Below are positions 7,050 through 12,882 of a stretch of DNA of 14,993 nucleotides, one piece after another. How positions within the stretch are numbered: the stretch's first letter is position 1; each line of letters starts with the position of its first letter. This DNA is from an uncultured Rhodocyclaceae bacterium (lineage in GTDB: Bacteria > Pseudomonadota > Gammaproteobacteria > Burkholderiales > Rhodocyclaceae): contig CALAGF010000077.1 of the NCBI GenBank assembly GCA_937892345.1, positions 1 through 14,993 of the forward strand, in the 5' to 3' direction. Both the position numbers and the translations under genes were made by a program. The notes beneath the pieces were generated by a model. That model was not told where the DNA came from. It saw nothing but the letters and a program-made list of their open reading frames with translations, and made no database searches.

Positions 7050-8285
7050 ATGCACCTCGCCGTTGTCGGCGCTGGCTGGGCTGGCCTTGCCGCCGCGGTC
7101 GAACTGACGGCTGCCGGCCACTGCGTCGACCTCTTTGAAGCCGGACGGATTGCTGGCGGGCGCGCCCGCTCGGTCACACTGGATGGCCGCGTGCTGGACA
7201 ATGGGCAGCACATCCTGCTCGGCGCCTATCGCGACACGCTGAACATCATGCGCCGCGTCGGGGTCGACCCGGACATCCTCCTCGAACGCCGCCCGTTGGC
7301 GGTAATCGACCCGGCCGGTTTCCGCATGCAACTGGCGCATTTGCCGGCACCGCTGAATGTTGTCTCCGGCCTGCTCACAGCCACAACGGTCAACTGGCAG
7401 GAAAAACTGAAAACCGCGCTCTGGATACAAGGTGTGAAATGGCGAAAATTCCGTGTCACTCCCGATTGCAGCGTCGCCCAATGGCTGGATGCCGCCGGGC
7501 AGACCGGGCGTCTGCGGCAGCAACTCTGGGAGCCCCTCTGTCTGGCTGCCATGAATACGCCGGCAGAACGCGCGTCCGCACAAGTTTTTGCCAACGTGCT
7601 GCGCGACAGCCTGGGCAGTGCCAGCCGGGAAGCCACCGACCTGCTGCTGCCGCGTGTCCCATTGGGCGAACTGTTTCCCGAGCCGGCTATCCGCTGGCTG
7701 AATGCACACGGCTGCAACATCCGTTTCAGTCACCGGGTTGGCGAAATTTCAGCCACGGAAAATGCGGTCCACGTTGATGGCGAAACCTTCGATGCAGCAG
7801 TGATCGCCGTGGCACCCCAGCATCTGGCACATCTCCTCGTCACGTCGCAAGCCCCTGAGGCTTATGAGGCGATTGCTACGGTCTACCTGCAATATCCGGA
7901 AAAAACCGCGCTGCCTTTTCCCCTGATCAAGCTCTCGAAAAAGCATGGCCAATGGGTTGTCGACCGGGGAAATGGTCTGTTCGCTTGCGTCCTTAGCGGA
8001 CACGGAGACTGGGAACTGCTGGACGACAGCGCACTGGCACAAGCGCTGCACGAGGCACTCGATCTCCCCGGAGCATTGCGCTGGCAAGGCGTCATCCGGG
8101 AAAAACGGGCCACCTATGCCTGTCTCCCGGGCAGCGCGCTTCGCCAGCCTGGCGCAAGCCCGGCACGCATCGCGGTCGCCGGCGACTACTGCTACCCGGA
8201 CTATCCGGCAACACTTGAAGCCGCAGTCCGTAGCGGACAACAGGCTGCTGCCCGCATGCTTCGACTGACCGGCAGCAATCACTGA
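7050..8285 (+). CDS. hpnE: Hydroxysqualene dehydroxylase HpnE
   Basis: FAD-dependent amine-oxidase/phytoene-desaturase-like protein that reduces hydroxysqualene to squalene, the last step of the HpnCDE route. The 411 residues begin with a dinucleotide-binding fold VVGAGWAGLAAAVELTAAG (5-23) and the acidic residue Glu30 that contacts the FAD ribose. GGRARSV (36-42) and DNGQHILLGAY (50-60) follow, and the FAD-closing motif IAVAGDYCYPDYPATLEAAV lies near the C-terminus. The frame is open upstream to 6942, but ATG 7050 fits the family start. AAGG at 7037-7040, inside the end of hpnD, gives a ribosome site nine bases away. No squalene-hopene cyclase follows; the next gene encodes a c-di-GMP protein. 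Confidence 0.93.
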   Translation: MHLAVVGAGWAGLAAAVELTAAGHCVDLFEAGRIAGGRARSVTLDGRVLDNGQHILLGAYRDTLNIMRRVGVDPDILLERRPLAVIDPAGFRMQLAHLPAPLNVVSGLLTATTVNWQEKLKTALWIQGVKWRKFRVTPDCSVAQWLDAAGQTGRLRQQLWEPLCLAAMNTPAERASAQVFANVLRDSLGSASREATDLLLPRVPLGELFPEPAIRWLNAHGCNIRFSHRVGEISATENAVHVDGETFDAAVIAVAPQHLAHLLVTSQAPEAYEAIATVYLQYPEKTALPFPLIKLSKKHGQWVVDRGNGLFACVLSGHGDWELLDDSALAQALHEALDLPGALRWQGVIREKRATYACLPGSALRQPGASPARIAVAGDYCYPDYPATLEAAVRSGQQAAARMLRLTGSNH

Positions 8286-8332
8286 AACCACGGCGAACAG
8301 GCACATTCAGTCCGCCGCAAGCGGAATTCTTC

Positions 8333-8345
8333 GGCTAGACTAGCC
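8333..8345. promoter_or_regulatory. Perfect 13-bp palindrome upstream of the GGDEF-EAL gene
   Basis: GGCTAG-A-CTAGCC is an exact inverted repeat with six-base arms around one base, 38 bases before the GGDEF-EAL start. It could be an operator, and the embedded TAGACT (4 of 6 to TATAAT) could serve as a -10. It is too short and lacks a T-run, so it is not a convincing terminator for hpnE. Function is unknown. Confidence 0.3.
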
Positions 8346-8383
8346 ATTCCGCATGAACGACACTCCCAGAGAGAAACGCCTGC

Positions 8384-9670
8384 ATGGATGGATTAACCGG
8401 TTTTCTTGACCGCAACGAATGCCTGCAAGAACTTGGGCGGCTGATTGCAGCATCCGGCACCGACATGCCGTCGGTCGCCGTCCTTTGGGTGGGTCTGGAT
8501 CGTTTCCGGCAAATCAACGCATCCTTCGGACATCGAGCCGGCGACAACGTACTGGCCGAACTGGCCTATCGGCTGCGTACCCGCGCAAAAGTCGGCGACC
8601 GTCTGGCACGTATCGGTGGCGATGAATTTCTCGTGCTACTGCCCAATGCTGACCATGCCTCCAGCACCGCTGCAGCCGAGCGCATTCTCCAGACGCTGTG
8701 CGAGCCGCTGGAAATTGGCGAAGTGCGTGTGCGCCCGACCGGCAGCGTTGGCATTGCGCTGGCGATCGCCGAAGATACGCCTGACTCGCTGATGGAACGT
8801 GCCGACCGGGCAATGCTCACCGCCAAGGAACTGGGTGGCGGCCAATACGTGCACGCCGGTGACGAAAAGCTGAGCGGACGCTCCGGCAACCTGCTGGCGC
8901 GCGAAGAACTGGCCATTGAGGAACTCCTGCATGAAGCGCTGGAAGTCGGCGGCCTGTCGCTCAATTACCAACCCATCCTGAATACCCGTGATGGCAAGAT
9001 CGAGGCGCTGGAAGCCCTGATGCGCTGCCATGTGCGGGGCCAGTCAGTTTCGCCCGGACACTTCATTCCGGTGGCCGAAAAAACCGGGCTGATTGTCCGT
9101 TTGGGTGAATGGACCCTGCTCACGGCCGCCCGCCTGGTGGATCGCCTGGCCATGGAGGGCCGCCATGTCAAAGTTGCGGTCAACGTCTCGCGCGCCCAGT
9201 TAACCGCCCCGAAATTCCGGCAAACCCTGCATGCAGTGCTGGCTTGCAGTGATGCATCGCCCGCCAGCATCGAACTTGAACTGACTGAATCGCTATTCAT
9301 GGACATGTCGAGCCATGTTCGCAGCAATCTTGATGCCGCGCTCGAAGCCGGCTTTCCACTGGCGATTGACGACTTCGGCACGGGTTATTCCTGCCTTGCC
9401 TATCTCAAGGACCTTCCGGCAAAAAAGCTGAAACTGGACCGCGCCTTCATTCTCGGCTTGCCCGAAGACCGTAAATCCTTCGCCATCGTGCGCACCGTCA
9501 CGCAACTGGCGCGCGATCTCGGCATGACAGTGGTCGCCGAAGGTGTCGAAACCCAGGCGCAATACGACAGCCTCTGCGAAGCCGGGGTCGACGCCATTCA
9601 GGGATTTCTGCTCTGCCGCCCCCTGGCCGAACCCGCACTGGATACGTGGCTGAACGGCCACAAAGGATAA
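8384..9670 (+). CDS. GGDEF-EAL protein (c-di-GMP synthase/phosphodiesterase)
   Basis: 428 residues made only of a GGDEF domain (about 1-160) and an EAL domain (about 172-422), with no sensor or membrane domain. The GGDEF active loop is intact (RIGGDEF, 76-82), but the usual RxxD inhibitory site reads KVGD (69-72), so product feedback may be weak. The EAL side keeps EALMR (210-214), Asn in VAVNVS (264-269), ELTES (299-303), DDFGTGYS (329-336), Lys350 in KLKLDR and AEGVET (385-390), so phosphodiesterase activity is plausible. Both activities are inferred from motifs. The start at 8384 gives MDGLTGFLDR, the normal opening of the domain, which implies the protein really lacks an N-terminal sensor. 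The purine-rich AGAGAGAAA upstream is a modest ribosome site. HDOD follows after six bases. Confidence 0.95.
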   Translation: MDGLTGFLDRNECLQELGRLIAASGTDMPSVAVLWVGLDRFRQINASFGHRAGDNVLAELAYRLRTRAKVGDRLARIGGDEFLVLLPNADHASSTAAAERILQTLCEPLEIGEVRVRPTGSVGIALAIAEDTPDSLMERADRAMLTAKELGGGQYVHAGDEKLSGRSGNLLAREELAIEELLHEALEVGGLSLNYQPILNTRDGKIEALEALMRCHVRGQSVSPGHFIPVAEKTGLIVRLGEWTLLTAARLVDRLAMEGRHVKVAVNVSRAQLTAPKFRQTLHAVLACSDASPASIELELTESLFMDMSSHVRSNLDAALEAGFPLAIDDFGTGYSCLAYLKDLPAKKLKLDRAFILGLPEDRKSFAIVRTVTQLARDLGMTVVAEGVETQAQYDSLCEAGVDAIQGFLLCRPLAEPALDTWLNGHKG

Positions 9671-9676
9671 AAAAGC

Positions 9677-10540
9677 ATGGAAACCGCTGAATTCGAAACC
9701 CAGTTACTGGCCAGCATCCGACAGATTGGCATTCCGCCGCGTCCGGTGATCCTCGAAAAAATTGCCGCCGAAATGCGGCAGGAGGATCCTGATCTGATCA
9801 CGCTGGCACGCATCATCAGTGCCGACGTGAGCATTTCCGGCAGCCTGCTGAAAGTGGTCAATTCGCCCTACTTCGGCTATCGCAACAAGGCGCGTACCGT
9901 TCAGGATGCACTGACCATGCTCGGCCTGTCGAATACGGCGTCGACCATTGCCACGATCGTCCTGCGTAACGTCCTGCCGCCAATGCCGGCACTGGAACGT
10001 TTCTGGGATGCGTCGGCGAGGGTGGCGCAGATTTCCGGCTGGCTGGTGCAGGAAATCGGGCGAAAAGATAGCGTGCGTACCGAAGACGCCTACACTTTCA
10101 GCCTGTTTCGCGATTGCGGCATCCCGATCATGATGCGCAAATTTCCCCAATACATCGAGACCCTGGCCATCGCCAACGCCGATACTGAACGCGCCTTTAC
10201 CGAGGTTGAGGAGTCGCGCCACCCCACCAGCCATGCGGTGGTGGGCTGCCTGCTTGGCCAATCATGGTGGTTACCTGAAAACACCTGCCAGGCGATTCGC
10301 CACCATCACGACTTTGTCTCGATCCGCGCCGGCGCCGGTGCGCTTCAGCCCGCAGTCCGTCGCCTGATTGCGCTCTCACAGGTTGCCGAACGGATTGATC
10401 AGGAAATGACCGGGCAAAACCGAAGCTGTGAATGGGAAAAAATGGGCGAAGCCTGTCTTGATCTGCTGGAATTGAACATCGATGACATGCCGCAGTTGCA
10501 AGCCGGTGCCACCGAACTGATGGGTAAGGAAGGCAACTGA
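9677..10540 (+). CDS. HDOD domain protein
   Basis: 287-residue cytoplasmic protein dominated by an HDOD domain, a catalytically degenerate relative of HD phosphohydrolases found in bacterial signalling proteins. The domain covers about residues 10-215: the opening IGIPPRPVILEKI (17-29), DPDLITLARIISADVSISGSLLKVVNSPYFG (37-67) with the typical NSxYFG, then TVQDALTMLGLSNT (74-87). IRHHHDF late in the domain keeps histidines, but the HD metal set is not evident. HDOD proteins are usually scaffolds or regulators in c-di-GMP, motility or stress pathways. It starts six bases after the GGDEF-EAL stop, with AGGA in AAAGGATAA as ribosome site, so the two are one operon. It ends 16 bases from the convergent ABC ATPase gene. 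Confidence 0.92.
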   Translation: METAEFETQLLASIRQIGIPPRPVILEKIAAEMRQEDPDLITLARIISADVSISGSLLKVVNSPYFGYRNKARTVQDALTMLGLSNTASTIATIVLRNVLPPMPALERFWDASARVAQISGWLVQEIGRKDSVRTEDAYTFSLFRDCGIPIMMRKFPQYIETLAIANADTERAFTEVEESRHPTSHAVVGCLLGQSWWLPENTCQAIRHHHDFVSIRAGAGALQPAVRRLIALSQVAERIDQEMTGQNRSCEWEKMGEACLDLLELNIDDMPQLQAGATELMGKEGN

Positions 10541-10556
10541 AGGCCAGCAGACCGCT

Positions 10557-11252
10557 CTACGCCTCCTGAAGGCGTCCTGCGTGGATACGCAAGCGGCGCT
10601 GGCAGCGCGCAGCAATCGCTTCGTCGTGTGTCACCAGAATCAAGGTCGTCCCTTCGCGGGCATTCAGTTCGAAAATCATTTCCACGATCTGCGCGCCGGT
10701 CTGCGCATCGAGATTGCCGGTCGGTTCATCGGCCAGCACCAGGCGCGGCGAAGTTGCAAACGCGCGAGCCAGCGCAACCCTCTGCTGCTCGCCACCGGAC
10801 AGGTGACGCGGATAGTGCCGTGCCCGCTGAGCCAATCCAACCCGATCCAGCCACTCGCCGGCGACCTTGCCCGCCTCAGGATGCGCAGCCAGTTCCAGCG
10901 GCAACATCACGTTCTCGAGTGCTGTCAGCGAAGGCAGCAACTGAAACGACTGGAACACAAAGCCGAGCAAGCGACCCCGCAGTGCAGCCCGAGCATCCTC
11001 GTCGAGCGGCGAGAGAGCAACGCCATCAAGCAACACTTCACCGCTGCCGGGAACATCCAGCCCGGCAAGCAAGCCAAGCAGCGTAGACTTCCCCGAACCC
11101 GAGGCACCCACAATGGCCACACTTTCCCCCGGCATGACCGTAAAGGAAATATCGTGCAAGATTGTCAGCGGCGTTGCACCGTTATCCACGGTCTTGCCCA
11201 AACCAATCACCTCAACCACTGCCCTGTCTGCCCTGTCTGCCCTGTCTGCCAT
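10557..11252 (-). CDS. ABC transporter ATP-binding protein (YbbA/LolD type)
   Basis: 231-residue ATPase of the MacB/LolD/YbbA group. Walker A GASGSGKST (49-57), Q-loop Gln101, signature LSGGEQQR (151-158), Walker B LVLADEP (171-177) and switch His209 are all present, so it should hydrolyse ATP. Divergence from a tesA-type esterase mirrors the ybbA/tesA arrangement of E. coli and supports the YbbA call, but the permease (YbbP) normally next to ybbA is absent. The N-terminus MADRADRADRA is a threefold tripeptide repeat encoded by a 9-bp DNA repeat; the conserved domain begins around residue 12. ATG 11252 is supported by AAGGA eight bases upstream, which lies inside the opposing signal-peptide coding region. 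A GTG at codon 12 would remove the repeat but has poor spacing. Confidence 0.93.
   Translation of the reverse strand: MADRADRADRAVVEVIGLGKTVDNGATPLTILHDISFTVMPGESVAIVGASGSGKSTLLGLLAGLDVPGSGEVLLDGVALSPLDEDARAALRGRLLGFVFQSFQLLPSLTALENVMLPLELAAHPEAGKVAGEWLDRVGLAQRARHYPRHLSGGEQQRVALARAFATSPRLVLADEPTGNLDAQTGAQIVEMIFELNAREGTTLILVTHDEAIAARCQRRLRIHAGRLQEA
11219..11250. repeat. 9-bp tandem repeat at divergent start codons
   Basis: CTGCCCTGT is repeated three times without a mismatch and followed by a partial copy CTGCC (32 bases, about 3.6 units). It ends at the CATG shared by the ABC ATPase and esterase start codons. On the minus strand it encodes (Ala-Asp-Arg)3 at the ATPase N-terminus; on the plus strand it fills the position where an esterase ribosome site would lie. 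Copy-number change would keep the ATPase in frame. Confidence 0.9.
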
Positions 11253-11853
11253 GCGCTACATCCTTTTCATCCTGAGCCTGTTCATTGCATCACCCGCAGC
11301 CCATGCGGCCGGCACCATTCTTGTATTCGGTGATTCGCTCTCAGCCGGCTATGGCATTCGTACCGAACAGTCCTGGCCCATGCTGCTCGACCAACGGCTG
11401 AAGCAGAAGCGGCTTGATTATAGCGTTGCCAACTTGTCGATTTCCGGTGAAACCACTGCCGGCGGGCGTTCCCGCTTTAATGAAGCAGTCAATCTGCATC
11501 AGCCACGCGTTGTCGTCATCGCACTGGGCGCCAATGATGGCTTGCGCGGGCTGCCCTTGACCCAGATGCGGGGCAATCTCGAGGCGATGGTAGAAACCGC
11601 CCAGGCGGCGGGTGCTCGTGTGCTGTTGATCGGCATGCGCCTGCCGCCCAATTTCGGCCCTTATGCAGACGCTTTCCATGAAAGCTTTCATGCCGTAGCC
11701 AAACGCCGCAAAGCCCTGCTACTGCCCTTTTTGCTGGAACCGGTTGCGGCCCGTCCCAAGCTCTTCCAGGCAGATCAGTTACACCCCACCGCCGAAGCCC
11801 AACCCCTATTGCTCGACCACGTCTGGCCTGCCCTGCTACCCTTGCTCAAATAG
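11251..11853 (+). CDS. tesA: Arylesterase/thioesterase/lysophospholipase, TesA-type SGNH hydrolase
   Basis: Secreted SGNH hydrolase of 200 residues acting on acyl esters, thioesters or lysophospholipids in the periplasm. A signal peptide is clear: MRYILFILSLFIASPAAHA, with cleavage expected after AHA or AHAA (19-20). The catalytic blocks are present: GDSLSAGYG (27-35) with nucleophile Ser29, ISGETTAGG (64-72), GANDGLRG (93-100) with Asn95, and DQLHPTAEAQ (175-184) with Asp175 and His178. The start at 11251 fits the signal peptide, but no Shine-Dalgarno sequence precedes it; the upstream bases are the 9-bp repeat. Its promoter must lie within the opposing ATPase gene. Its last eight bases overlap the 3' end of the convergent methyltransferase gene. 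Confidence 0.93.
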   Translation: MRYILFILSLFIASPAAHAAGTILVFGDSLSAGYGIRTEQSWPMLLDQRLKQKRLDYSVANLSISGETTAGGRSRFNEAVNLHQPRVVVIALGANDGLRGLPLTQMRGNLEAMVETAQAAGARVLLIGMRLPPNFGPYADAFHESFHAVAKRRKALLLPFLLEPVAARPKLFQADQLHPTAEAQPLLLDHVWPALLPLLK

Positions 11854-12358
11854 GACGCTCAGCAACGATCGACTGACGGACGCAGGGTTTGGGCTGATCG
11901 GCATAGCCCTCAAAAAATGCCAGTTCGCGCAATCCGGCCCGGGCACAAATTGCCCGTAATTCGCCTGGCTGCAGCAAAAAATCAGGCCGTGACGGCTTGC
12001 CGTAGGCCGCATTGCCCAGCATGAAAGTCTCGTAAATCAGCACTCCGCCGGGCGTCAGCAGCGACAGCACTGCCTCCAGATGCGGACGCCAGAGATAGTT
12101 GGTCACCACCACGGCATCGAAATACTCACCGGCCAGCGGCCATGTTTCAGTCTCGAGATCAAGTATTCGTACTGTCACGCCGTGCAGTCCTGCGATTGTG
12201 GAAATTGCATCCGGATCACGGTCGACCGCAACAACCGGCCAATTTCCTGCAGCCAGCAAACGCGTGTGGCGCCCGTTGCCGCAGGCAAGATCAAGTACGC
12301 GCCCGCCTGCGGGAATACGATGGATATATGCAGCGACCCAGGCTGAAGGCGGTATCAT
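11846..12358 (-). CDS. Class I SAM-dependent methyltransferase
   Basis: Small methyltransferase with a Rossmann-type SAM site. Counting from ATG 12358 (170 residues): motif I RVLDLACGNGRHT (about 20-32), the acidic SAM-ribose end of strand two VVAVDRDPDA (about 42-51), FDAVVVTNYLWRP (about 80-92) and LLTPGGVLIYETF (about 99-111). The substrate is unknown; it resembles small TehB/UbiE-like stand-alone enzymes. The start is uncertain. ATG 12358 gives MIPPSAWV, which fits the family opening. ATG 12388 adds ten residues and would share a CATG with the OsmC start. TTG 12409 is the longest option. None has a good ribosome site. It converges on tesA with an 8-base overlap of the coding ends and diverges from OsmC. 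Confidence 0.85.
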   Translation of the reverse strand: MIPPSAWVAAYIHRIPAGGRVLDLACGNGRHTRLLAAGNWPVVAVDRDPDAISTIAGLHGVTVRILDLETETWPLAGEYFDAVVVTNYLWRPHLEAVLSLLTPGGVLIYETFMLGNAAYGKPSRPDFLLQPGELRAICARAGLRELAFFEGYADQPKPCVRQSIVAERPI

Positions 12359-12386
12359 CGAAGGCTGTTGATTCTGGGAGTGCGTC

Positions 12387-12794
12387 ATGTCGGGCAATGT
12401 CGTGGTCAAGGAAAATGGTCAGGGAAGATACCAGCAGGAAGTCATTGCAGGCCAGCACCGCCTGATTGCCGATGAACCGATATCCCTCGGCGGCGCCGGC
12501 CAGGGTATGGCTCCCTTTGAACTGGTCATGGCGGGACTCGGCGCCTGTACTTCGATGACTTTGCGCATGTACGCCGAACGCAAAGGCTTGGCACTCTCCT
12601 CGGTAGAGGTCGCCCTCTCACATGAAAAACGGGAAGTGGACGGGGTGCAGCGCGACTGTATCCAGCGCAACATCACCCTGCACGGCGATCTTGGTCCGGA
12701 AATACGTCAGCGCCTGCTGGAAATTGCCAACAAATGCCCGGTGCACCGCGCGCTTTCGCAGTCCTTCCTTCTCGATTGCAAGCTGGCTGACTAA
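12387..12794 (+). CDS. OsmC-family protein
   Basis: 135-residue OsmC/Ohr-superfamily protein; members reduce organic hydroperoxides using two reactive cysteines. Both are present: Cys54 in GLGACTSMTLRMYAERKG (50-67) and Cys117 in ANKCPVHRALS (114-124). PFELVMAGLGAC is the typical helix entry. Sequence wording is closer to the general OsmC/YhfA-like group than to Ohr or classical OsmC, so the substrate is not assigned. ATG 12387 is supported by GGGAG six bases upstream. Its promoter must lie inside the divergent methyltransferase gene. The 88 bases after it, before the ligase gene, hold no terminator that I can see. Confidence 0.93.
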   Translation: MSGNVVVKENGQGRYQQEVIAGQHRLIADEPISLGGAGQGMAPFELVMAGLGACTSMTLRMYAERKGLALSSVEVALSHEKREVDGVQRDCIQRNITLHGDLGPEIRQRLLEIANKCPVHRALSQSFLLDCKLAD

Positions 12795-12882
12795 GTAATA
12801 ACCACAATGTCACCATGGCATCGACCCTGCGATTATGGGAAAATTTCGCACTGCACAATAACAGCCTTCGAAGGGGCCCATC

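Noticed and set aside
8311..8325. Short hairpin TCCGC-CGCAA-GCGGA after hpnE
   Set aside because: The stem is only five pairs and is followed by ATTCTT rather than a T-run, too weak to call a terminator.
10559..10575. Hairpin ACGCCT-CCTGA-AGGCGT between the convergent HDOD and ABC genes
   Set aside because: It has no T-run on either strand and lies mostly inside the ATPase coding end, so a terminator call is not supported.
12795..12882. The 88-base gap between OsmC and the ligase gene, searched for a promoter or terminator
   Set aside because: Apart from the AAGGGG ribosome site I found no hexamer pair with good spacing and no stable hairpin.
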